A stretch of 5,388 nt of DNA. Origin: Natronohydrobacter sp. GTDB lineage: Bacteria > Pseudomonadota > Alphaproteobacteria > Rhodobacterales > Rhodobacteraceae. Shown in pieces: positions 1-5,388 of the stretch; the first letter of the stretch is position 1; each line of letters starts with the position of its first letter. The notes beneath the pieces were generated by a model, which was not told where the DNA came from, did not search any database, and was given only the letters and a program-made list of their open reading frames with translations. The position numbers and the translations under genes are program-made. The stretch is from the NCBI GenBank assembly GCA_007116445.1, contig SKIM01000266.1, positions 1 through 5,388 on the forward strand. The letters are read 5' to 3'.

Positions 1-1140
1 GCGGTTTACGGGTCTGGCAAATTCGGTGCGGCCGATCGCGCGGCCATCGCACAGCGCCCGGAACTCCGCGCGCCATTTCAGGCGGAAATGCTCTCGGTCT
101 GGCTGACCCGCGCTTTCACCGTCGATCTGGTCGAGCATCTGGCCCGCGCCCGCGGCGGCGACGCGGCCACGCGGCTTGCGCCCGATCTGAAACGCGGCCT
201 GGGGGTGGGAAATTCCACAGGGCTGGGCATGGCCCCGTTCCTGATCCGCCATCCGGTGCTTCTGAACAACTGGATGCGCGCGCGCGAAGAGGCCCTCGCA
301 AGGGTGCGCGCGCAAACTAGTGTCGGGTCGGATGCACTGGCCGGTTTTCTGGCCGCGCTGGACGCCGCGCGCGAAAATGCCGAACTCTGGAGCAGCGCCC
401 ATGACATCCAGCGCGCAAAGCTGGCTGATCTGCGCGACGCGCTCGCCCGCATTATGACCCATGTCGCGCAGGGCTGGGACATGAGCGGCGCGCATCCATG
501 GGACCATCTGTGGCGCTGGGGGCAGGATGCCTTGCCGCTGGAAGGGCAGGAAGCGCTGCTGGCCGCGATGCTGGAGCCGCATGGCGCGCTGATCGACGGG
601 CTGGGCGATTGCATGGATGCGGATGAGGGCCCGGCCTTCGCCATCGATGGCGCGATGCGGGTCGCGGAATTGCGCGCCATATTGCGGGCGCATTACGACT
701 GGGCGCTGGGGGTCGATTACACTGCGCCTGCCCGATGCGCCCGCTTCTGGTATGTCTCTGAGGACAAGCTGGAGCCGCGTCTGGGCGCGCGCCATGAAGA
801 CCCCGGCACTGAGCGCGAATGGCCGCTCGACACTGGACGACAGGCCGCCGCCCTCTGGCAGGCGCTGCAGGACCAGCCTGATGATCTGCCGCTTGCGCAT
901 CTGATGCTGGCCAAGCCCGAGCACCGCCCGGCGGTCCGGCGTGCGCAGATCACAGCGCGTCACCCTTTCGCGGAAATCCGCGACAATCTGATCGGCGCCG
1001 AGATGCTGCCCATCGATATCCTGCGCTGCAAACTGGCGTTTTTCGGCGCCACGCGCTTTGATCCGCGCTCGGATCGCTGGGTGCGCATCAGCCTGTTCCA
1101 GGGCGCCCCCTATCCTGATGAGCTGGGACCGGATGCATGA
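1..1140 (+). CDS. Conserved protein of unknown function, C-terminal 379 residues (5' end outside window)
   Basis: The reading frame is open from the first base, so the gene starts upstream; the ATG at 88 is only an internal Met (residue 30 of the visible part). The 29 residues before it include a glycine-rich GSGKFG stretch and read as normal protein. I do not recognise a named family. Visible features are a glycine-rich block at fragment residues 68-80 (GVGNSTGLGMAPF), a Trp/Arg-rich stretch just after it (NNWMRAREEALARVR), and a block at 249-262 (FWYVSEDKLEPRLG) that looks like a conserved core. There is no signal peptide in the visible part, no membrane segment and no Cys metal-binding cluster, so a soluble cytoplasmic protein is likely. 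It may be mostly helical. The stop codon overlaps the start of the next gene (ATGA), which implies one transcript and translational coupling. The coding call is firm; the function is unknown. Confidence 0.85.
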   Translation, partial: AVYGSGKFGAADRAAIAQRPELRAPFQAEMLSVWLTRAFTVDLVEHLARARGGDAATRLAPDLKRGLGVGNSTGLGMAPFLIRHPVLLNNWMRAREEALARVRAQTSVGSDALAGFLAALDAARENAELWSSAHDIQRAKLADLRDALARIMTHVAQGWDMSGAHPWDHLWRWGQDALPLEGQEALLAAMLEPHGALIDGLGDCMDADEGPAFAIDGAMRVAELRAILRAHYDWALGVDYTAPARCARFWYVSEDKLEPRLGARHEDPGTEREWPLDTGRQAAALWQALQDQPDDLPLAHLMLAKPEHRPAVRRAQITARHPFAEIRDNLIGAEMLPIDILRCKLAFFGATRFDPRSDRWVRISLFQGAPYPDELGPDA

Positions 1141-1853
1141 CGCAGCAGGCGCATGATCCCACGCGCCTCGGCGCCTCGCCCATTGCGGGGGCCGCTCAGG
1201 CCGTGCGGCTGTCGCTGTCGGAAACCCAGGCGCTCTGCACGAAAGCCGCGCGGGGGGCCGGGTTCGACTGGGGCCATGCCGAAGCTGCGGGCCATGCAGC
1301 GCAATGGCTGGCCGCGCGCGGGCTGCCGGGATGCGAGATGGTGCTGAACCGCCTGCGCCTGGATGCGATGCGCCCGCGCGCGATCGGGGCCAGGCACCCC
1401 GCGCCGCTCTGCCCGGTGCATCTGGGCACAGCGCTGGTTGATCATGCCAGATTGCCCGTAATCAGCGGCCAGACTGTGCACGCATTGGGCGAGGTCGCGG
1501 TTCCGGGGCTGCTGCTGCCCTTCCTCGCAACCACGGCGCGACTGGGCGCGCGCGCGTTGCGCTTATGCGCGGATGACCTCTCTCTGACCTTCCATGCCGA
1601 TGGCACAACCGCGCATGATCCCGCGCTGCCGGTTTTCTGCGGCCTTGCGCGCGTGCAGCTGCGCGTGACATTCCCCCACGGGACGCAGCCCTGGACAGGC
1701 CCGCAGACACAAACACGGACACAGCCCGCTGAGCTGCCAGGGGTGCCCCTGCCTGTCTGGCGCGCGCTCGACGCGATTGCGCTGCGCGTCACTGTCCCAG
1801 CCTCGCCCGGATCGGCGTCAGGCGCTGGGAGCGCGGGCAGCGACAATGACTAA
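1137..1853 (+). CDS. DUF3726-like protein of unknown function
   Basis: A 238-residue protein whose ATG overlaps the previous stop codon by four bases, so the pair is probably co-translated. Residues 24-65 carry a pattern I associate with DUF3726: a SLSE start, then KAARGAGFDWGHAEAAG and a following WLAARGLPG. This family assignment is from memory of the pattern, and no function is known for the family. The rest is Ala/Arg/Leu-rich, with a Gln/Thr-rich patch (QTQTRTQP, near residues 190-197) and a low-complexity Ser/Gly/Ala tail in the last 18 residues that is probably disordered. No signal peptide, membrane segment or catalytic motif is visible. It is followed by about 200 non-coding bases, so it is likely the last gene of its operon, although read-through into the transporter gene cannot be excluded. 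Coding is well supported; the domain name is less certain. Confidence 0.8.
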   Translation: MTQQAHDPTRLGASPIAGAAQAVRLSLSETQALCTKAARGAGFDWGHAEAAGHAAQWLAARGLPGCEMVLNRLRLDAMRPRAIGARHPAPLCPVHLGTALVDHARLPVISGQTVHALGEVAVPGLLLPFLATTARLGARALRLCADDLSLTFHADGTTAHDPALPVFCGLARVQLRVTFPHGTQPWTGPQTQTRTQPAELPGVPLPVWRALDAIALRVTVPASPGSASGAGSAGSDND

Positions 1854-1885
1854 GCCCCCCCCTCACCCCGCAAAAAGACCAGAAA

Positions 1886-1917
1886 ATGTCAGAAAGCGAC
1901 ATCCAAACTGTCGCTTT
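1886..1917. promoter_or_regulatory. Candidate operator: TGTC/GACA/TGTC repeat element
   Basis: The arms AAAGCGACA (1893-1901) and TGTCGCTTT (1909-1917) are perfect 9-base inverted repeats with a 7-base spacer. The left arm also pairs with an upstream ATGTC (1886-1890 against GACAT 1898-1902). The two TGTC units start at 1887 and 1909, 22 bases apart, about two turns of B-DNA. This suits a dimeric regulator, either on the palindrome or, as AraC/GlxA-type activators do, on the direct repeat. It could alternatively form an RNA hairpin ending the upstream operon, but only a short T stretch is present and it lies inside the stem. Confidence 0.5.
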
Positions 1918-1971
1918 TGGTGGATTTCACCGCCGGGCAGCCCCTAAGCTCGAAGTCAACCATGCAGAACT

Positions 1972-1985
1972 GGCGGCGCGCCGCC
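1972..1985. repeat. 14-base perfect palindrome in the transporter leader
   Basis: GGCGGCGCGCCGCC is its own reverse complement, with no spacer. It sits 69 bases before the transporter start. It could be a protein site or simply chance in GC-rich DNA, where such palindromes are not rare. Confidence 0.3.
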
Positions 1986-2043
1986 CAAGAATGACACCCA
2001 TCCCGCAACCGGGTGCACCGCTTTAGCCGGAACCACGCAGAGA

Positions 2044-2049
2044 GAGGAG
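2044..2049 (+). promoter_or_regulatory. Ribosome binding site deciding the transporter start
   Basis: GAGGAG lies 5 bases before the ATG at 2055. It selects this start over an in-frame GTG at 2013, which would add 14 residues of polar, unconserved-looking sequence and has no comparable upstream site. Confidence 0.75.
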
Positions 2050-2054
2050 ACACC

Positions 2055-3881
2055 ATGGCCGTAAAGCCACCATTCACGGATGTAGAGATACCAACCGCCG
2101 ATCAGGGATTCTACGAGGGACATTCGATTCCCATCGCCACCATCTCCAAGGCCATCATGGTCGGCATCGTGCTCTGGGCGCTGATCTGGCCCCTGTCCGC
2201 CGGTGAAAACCTTGCGAATATCAAATGGACCCTGCTCGAAGGGTTCAACACCTTCTATGTCCTGTCGGTCGGGCTGTTCACCTTCTTTCTCTTCGCCATC
2301 GCGCTGATCCCGCAGACCGGCGCGCGGGTGCTGGGCGAAGAGGGCGAAAAGCCCGAATTCTCGACCTTCTCATGGTTTGCGATGATGTTCGGTGCAGGTC
2401 TGGGCGTCGGGCTGATGGTCTTTGCCACGGCTGAACCGCTGGGGCTGTGGGGGTCGAACCCTGAAACCGTTGCAGGCAATGTCGAAGGCAACACGGTCGA
2501 AGGGCTGCAAGCGGGCTATCGCTACACCTTCCTGCATTACGGCTTCCATGCCTGGGCCATCTATGTCGCGACCGGGCTGAGCCTGTGCTATTACGCCTAT
2601 ACGCGCGGCATGCCGCTGACGATCCGCACGGCCCTGACCCCGCTTTTCGGGCGCTTCATCAACGGGCCATTCGGCCATGTCGTCGATGTGATCGGTGTGG
2701 TCGCCACCATCCTCGGGGTTTCGGTGACCATCGGTTTCGGGGTCAGCCAGTTCGTCGATGGGATCTATGCCATCACCGGGATGGAATGGATGATGAACAT
2801 GGACGGCGACGCCCCTGCGCCGGGCAATGTCGGGCTGATTGCCGGTCTGATCACGATCATGGGCCTGTCGATCCTCTCGGCTGTCTCGGGTGTCGGACGG
2901 GGCATCAAATGGCTGTCCAATGCCAATCTGGTGATGTCCTTCATTCTGATCATGACCTTCGTGATCTTCGGCTCCTTCGCCTTCGCGATGACGATCTATG
3001 GCACTGCGCTGGTCGATTATATCCTGAACTTCCTGCATCTGAGCTTCGGGGCTTACGGGCCGCAATCACTCGAAGCCTTCGCCGCGGCGCCTGCCGTGCA
3101 GGAAGCCGGGCTTACGGGCGACGAACTGGCCGCCGTCTTTGGCAGCGCGACGAATGCCTGGGGCTCGCTTGACGGGTTCCGCGACAGCCTGCCAGAGACA
3201 CTGGCCATTCTGCCGCCCGAGACAACGGCGGCGCTCTATGCGGCCGGCACCGACGGGCGGCTGTTTGGCTGGCAGGCCGGATGGACAACCTTCTACTGGG
3301 CCTGGTGGATCGCTTTCGCGCCCTTCGTCGGCCTGTTCCTCGCCCGCATTTCGCGCGGCCGCACGATCCGCGAATTCGTGCTCGGCGCCGTGATCGCGCC
3401 CTCGCTGGTCTGCTTTGCCTGGATGACCATCCTCGGTGGCTCGGCGATCGATCTGGAACTTTCCAGCGTGGCCGATGGCTCGATCATCGCGGCATCCAAT
3501 ACCGCCAAGCTGTTCGTCACACTGGGCCACATGATCGATGGCGGCTTGCTGGCCGGCATCACGATCATGAGCGTTGTGCTGATCCTGACCTTTCTGGTCA
3601 CGTCGGCCGATAGCGGCATTCTGGTCATGAACACGATCATGTCCGGGGGGCAGGCCGAAACCGGGATCAAGCATCGCATCATCTGGGGCGTGATCCTGAC
3701 CGCCGTGATCGCGGTTCTGCTGATCGCGGGCGGGGGCGGCATGGATGCGCTGTCGGATGCCATGATCATCGGGGCGCTGCCCTTCACGGTGATCATGGTG
3801 CTGATGTGCATCTCGCTGGCAAAGGCGCTGTTCAACGATCATCGCCGCGCGAAATACGGTGTCGCTGAACCTGCCGAATGA
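2055..3881 (+). CDS. BCCT-family betaine/carnitine/choline-type transporter
   Basis: An inner-membrane secondary transporter of 608 residues, somewhat longer than the usual 500-550. About twelve hydrophobic segments are visible from residue 33 to 593. Family hallmarks are the glycine stretch GLGVG at 115-119, followed by FATAEP, the TM4 aromatic segment HYGFHAWAIY at 161-170, the BCCT signature GWTTFYWAWW at 409-418 with FVGLFLARISRGRT after it, and TSADSG at 516-521. In BetP the Thr-Ser of this last motif helps bind sodium, so Na+-coupled uptake is likely. The substrate is probably glycine betaine or a related quaternary ammonium or sulfonium compound; the sequence does not fix which. Odd points: Tyr162 stands where BetP has Trp189 and Phe421 where BetP has Trp377; there is a long loop at about 330-405; and the cytoplasmic C-tail after the last helix is only about 15-17 residues, much shorter than the osmosensing tail of BetP. 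A UspA gene follows 77 bases downstream. Confidence 0.95.
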   Translation: MAVKPPFTDVEIPTADQGFYEGHSIPIATISKAIMVGIVLWALIWPLSAGENLANIKWTLLEGFNTFYVLSVGLFTFFLFAIALIPQTGARVLGEEGEKPEFSTFSWFAMMFGAGLGVGLMVFATAEPLGLWGSNPETVAGNVEGNTVEGLQAGYRYTFLHYGFHAWAIYVATGLSLCYYAYTRGMPLTIRTALTPLFGRFINGPFGHVVDVIGVVATILGVSVTIGFGVSQFVDGIYAITGMEWMMNMDGDAPAPGNVGLIAGLITIMGLSILSAVSGVGRGIKWLSNANLVMSFILIMTFVIFGSFAFAMTIYGTALVDYILNFLHLSFGAYGPQSLEAFAAAPAVQEAGLTGDELAAVFGSATNAWGSLDGFRDSLPETLAILPPETTAALYAAGTDGRLFGWQAGWTTFYWAWWIAFAPFVGLFLARISRGRTIREFVLGAVIAPSLVCFAWMTILGGSAIDLELSSVADGSIIAASNTAKLFVTLGHMIDGGLLAGITIMSVVLILTFLVTSADSGILVMNTIMSGGQAETGIKHRIIWGVILTAVIAVLLIAGGGGMDALSDAMIIGALPFTVIMVLMCISLAKALFNDHRRAKYGVAEPAE

Positions 3882-3899
3882 GCGCAGGCGAACGCCCAT

Positions 3900-3933
3900 G
3901 ACCGGGCGGGGTCGTTGCAGCCCCCGCCCGGTC
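3900..3933 (+). terminator. Strong GC hairpin between transporter and UspA genes
   Basis: GACCGGGCGGGG (3900-3911) and CCCCGCCCGGTC (3922-3933) form a perfect 12-base stem around a 10-base loop. No T-run follows, so it is not a standard intrinsic terminator. It may be a partial terminator, or a 3' stabiliser that sets transporter mRNA level apart from the downstream gene. It ends 13 bases before the Shine-Dalgarno of the next gene. Confidence 0.5.
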
Positions 3934-3946
3934 CGAACCCGATTAC

Positions 3947-3952
3947 GGAGGT
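3947..3952 (+). promoter_or_regulatory. Strong Shine-Dalgarno for the UspA gene
   Basis: GGAGGT is a near-perfect anti-16S match 6 bases before the ATG at 3959. It supports this start over the Met codon five codons further in and suggests efficient independent translation. Confidence 0.75.
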
Positions 3953-3958
3953 CTGAAG

Positions 3959-4372
3959 ATGTTTTCCAGGATAATGGTCCCGATTGATCTCGCGCATCAG
4001 GACGCGCTCGGCAAAGCGGTCGATATCGCCTGTTCCATGGCGCGCGAACACAAGGCGGAACTCTGCTTTGTCAGCATATCCGGCGAGCTGCCGTCGGAAA
4101 TTGCGCGTTCATCCGGGGAATACCGCGAAAAATTGCAGGCATTTGCAGAGCGCAAAGCGCAGGAATATGCGATCCCGACGCAGGCGCTGACGCTCGCGTC
4201 GCCCGATCCCGGTGCCGAGGTGGACAGAAAGCTTCTTCGCGCCATCGAGGATATTGGCGCGGATCTGGTCGTTATGGCCAGCCATCAACCGGGGCTGATG
4301 GAATACATCTTTTCCTCGCATGGCGGCTATATCGCCGCGCATGCCAAAGTCTCGGTATTCGTGGTGCGTTGA
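3959..4372 (+). CDS. Universal stress protein, UspA family
   Basis: A 137-residue single-domain UspA protein, normal family length and cytoplasmic. The first strand reads FSRIMVPIDLA with the conserved Asp10, and the C-terminal half has ADLVVMASHQPG (101-112) and ends in VSVFVVR, the usual last strand. The nucleotide loop of ATP-binding members is G-x2-G-x9-G-S/T. Here it reads His109-x2-Gly112-x9-Gly122-Gly123, so the first Gly and the final Ser/Thr are replaced; ATP binding is uncertain. The gene follows the transporter on the same strand behind a GC hairpin. By analogy with TeaD, the ATP-binding UspA protein that modulates the ectoine transporter TeaABC in Halomonas, it may regulate the neighbouring transporter; this role is inference. 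Codon use matches its neighbours and there is no sign of transfer. Confidence 0.92.
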   Translation: MFSRIMVPIDLAHQDALGKAVDIACSMAREHKAELCFVSISGELPSEIARSSGEYREKLQAFAERKAQEYAIPTQALTLASPDPGAEVDRKLLRAIEDIGADLVVMASHQPGLMEYIFSSHGGYIAAHAKVSVFVVR

Positions 4373-4487
4373 TCGCGGCCATCTGCCGATGCGACAGCTG
4401 CGGCGGCGCAATCGGGCAGCGAGGCGATGAAACAGGTCAGCCCAAATGCGGGCCTGTGCCATCGCCCCGGCCTGACATCACGGCGCG

Positions 4488-4514
4488 AAAATCCGCCCCC
4501 AAATCCGGGGCCGG
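4488..4514 (-). terminator. Probable intrinsic terminator of the reductase gene
   Basis: Read on the - strand, just past the reductase stop codon, CCGGCCCC (4514-4507) pairs with GGGGGCGG (4500-4493) at 7 of 8 positions around the loop GGATTT. It is followed by A and then TTTT (4491-4488). The T-run is short, so efficiency is uncertain. The rest of the 4373-4530 gap shows only a weak bulged stem near 4432-4457, with no T-run, for the + strand. Confidence 0.45.
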
Positions 4515-4530
4515 GCCAGATGCGCCGGGG

Positions 4531-5388
4531 TCAGGCATCCAGCTCGACGCGGCCCAGAGGTTTCGAGCAACAGGCCAGGATATAGCCGTCGTCGATATCT
4601 TCGTCGCTGATCCCGCCATTATGGACCATATGCACCTCGCCCGAGATCTTGCGGGTCTTGCAGGTGCCGCAAAGGCCGAAATTGCACCCTGAGGCAACTG
4701 GCAGGCCCTGCGCGCGGGCGATCTGCATGATCGTGTCGCCTTCAGTGCAGGTCACGGACAGACCAGAGCGGGTGAAGACAATCTCGGCCTGTGCCGAGTC
4801 ATCGGGGACAGGATCGTCGAATTCCTTGATCTCGGCCACGGTTTCGGCAGGCGCGTGGAAGGATTCCTGATGGTAGCGCGCCATGTCATAGCCCAGCGAG
4901 ATCAGGATCTCGCGCACCGCCGTCATGAAACTTTCCGGCCCGCAGCAATAGACATCGCGTTCCAGATAATCGCTGCACATCAGGCCCAGCATCAGCTGGT
5001 TCAGCTGGCCCCGGTAGCCGGTCCAGACCTCATAGGGTTCGGGCTGGCTGACGACGAAATGCAGCGCCAGCCCCGACACGCGCGAGGCCATGTATTCCAG
5101 CCTGCGCCGGAAAATCAGATCACTGGGTTTGCGCGCGCATTGGATGAAACAGATATCCGGGTCTTCGCCGCGCTCGAACAAGGTGGTGGCCATGGACATC
5201 ATCGGCGTCACCCCGGACCCTGCCGAGATGAACAGGTATTTCCCGTCAGGCTGCGGCGGCAGATGAAACAGCCCGGCCGGACCATGGGCGCGCAGGCGCA
5301 TGCCCACCTGCAGGTGATCATGCATCCAGGCCGTGCCCACTGAGCCCGGCTGCACCTTGGCCGTGATGCTGAGATAGGCCGAGGTCAC
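4531..5388 (-). CDS. GbcB-like NAD(P)H-dependent flavin/[2Fe-2S] oxidoreductase, C-terminal 285 residues (5' end outside window)
   Basis: The frame runs off the right edge. The GTG at the very end encodes an internal Val, and the flavin-binding RxYS-type motif expected just before it lies outside. In order, the fragment shows the end of the FAD domain (1-45), an NAD(P)-binding domain with KYLFISAGSGVTP (50-62) and CCGPESF (148-154), and a C-terminal plant-type [2Fe-2S] ferredoxin domain (about 202-285). Its likely cluster ligands are Cys235, Cys240, Cys243 and Cys273 (Cx4Cx2Cx29C). This layout is that of GbcB, the reductase of glycine betaine demethylase, and of the related hybrid-cluster protein reductase Hcr and carnitine or stachydrine oxygenase reductases. 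Such proteins pass electrons from NAD(P)H to a partner, often a Rieske oxygenase, in the cytoplasm. The nearby BCCT transporter favours a betaine role, but the partner is not in the window, so the substrate assignment stays tentative. It converges on the UspA gene. Confidence 0.9.
   Translation of the reverse strand: MTSAYLSITAKVQPGSVGTAWMHDHLQVGMRLRAHGPAGLFHLPPQPDGKYLFISAGSGVTPMMSMATTLFERGEDPDICFIQCARKPSDLIFRRRLEYMASRVSGLALHFVVSQPEPYEVWTGYRGQLNQLMLGLMCSDYLERDVYCCGPESFMTAVREILISLGYDMARYHQESFHAPAETVAEIKEFDDPVPDDSAQAEIVFTRSGLSVTCTEGDTIMQIARAQGLPVASGCNFGLCGTCKTRKISGEVHMVHNGGISDEDIDDGYILACCSKPLGRVELDA

Larger units (their letters stand above)
1854..2054 (+). promoter_or_regulatory. Intergenic control region upstream of the BCCT transporter
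   Basis: This 201-base gap has no credible gene. Its first 80 bases are richer in A and T than the flanking genes. It holds the TGTC/GACA/TGTC element at 1886-1917, a GC palindrome at 1972-1985 and the transporter ribosome binding site. A promoter for the transporter gene is likely here. I see no good sigma-70 pair: a weak -10-like TAAGCT lies at 1945-1950, with no -35 at the right distance, which would fit an activator-dependent promoter. Confidence 0.5.

Noticed and set aside
10..27. GSGKFG in the first gene read as a nucleotide-binding P-loop
   Set aside because: It does not match the Walker A pattern GxxxxGK[ST], and no Walker B or dinucleotide-fold context is seen.
78..680. 200-codon frame on the - strand
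   Set aside because: It is antisense to the gene at 1-1140, Ser/Ala/Arg-rich with no domain pattern; typical of GC-rich shadow frames.
2013..2054. Upstream in-frame GTG start giving a 622-residue transporter
   Set aside because: The ATG at 2055 has a good GAGGAG 5 bases away; the extra 14 residues contain the Shine-Dalgarno itself and do not look like BCCT sequence.
2370..3899. Long - strand frames (231 and 277 codons) opposite the transporter
   Set aside because: Composition is rich in His, Asp, Arg and Gln with no recognisable fold, as expected for the antisense of membrane-helix codons.
4432..4457. Stem after the UspA gene as its terminator
   Set aside because: Only two 4-base helices interrupted by a 4-base bulge, with no T-run on the + strand; too weak to call.
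4369..4692. 107-codon + strand frame starting at a TTG that overlaps the UspA stop codon
   Set aside because: The TTGA overlap looks like coupling, but there is no ribosome site, the protein is low-complexity, and half of it lies antisense to the well-supported Fe-S domain.
4855..5343. 162-codon + strand frame
   Set aside because: It lies wholly antisense to the reductase NAD domain, and its His/Gln/Arg-rich sequence has no family features.

Overview
The window looks like chromosomal DNA of a high-GC alphaproteobacterium, most likely of the Rhodobacterales (Roseobacter/Rhodobacter group). The GC content is clearly high, codon third positions are GC-rich, genes are tightly packed, and the gene set (a BCCT transporter, a small UspA protein and a GbcB-type reductase beside a DUF3726-like gene) resembles that group. 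The taxon is inferred from protein style, not from a marker gene.

Layout. Four genes run on the + strand and one on the - strand. Positions 1-1140 hold the 3' part of a conserved gene of unknown function, which enters from the left edge. It overlaps by 4 bases (ATGA) a second unknown gene, 1137-1853, whose N-terminal part resembles DUF3726. A 201-base intergenic region (1854-2054) follows. It carries a TGTC/GACA/TGTC repeat element and a 14-base palindrome and probably controls the next gene. Positions 2055-3881 encode a 608-residue BCCT-family transporter for betaine-like compounds. After a gap holding a strong GC hairpin comes a 137-residue universal stress protein (3959-4372). A 158-base convergent gap separates it from the 3' part of an Fe-S flavoprotein reductase on the - strand (4531 to the right edge).

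How the parts fit. The transporter probably imports a quaternary ammonium or related sulfonium compound such as glycine betaine. The UspA protein may modulate transport, as TeaD does beside the ectoine transporter TeaABC. The reductase has the NAD-domain plus C-terminal [2Fe-2S] layout of proteins that feed electrons to Rieske oxygenases such as glycine betaine demethylase GbcA. No oxygenase is in the window; one may lie beyond the right edge. The two unknown genes at the left are the least explained part and may belong to the same catabolic or uptake module. That link rests only on adjacency and strand.

No tRNA, rRNA, CRISPR array, insertion sequence, attachment site or prophage gene was seen.
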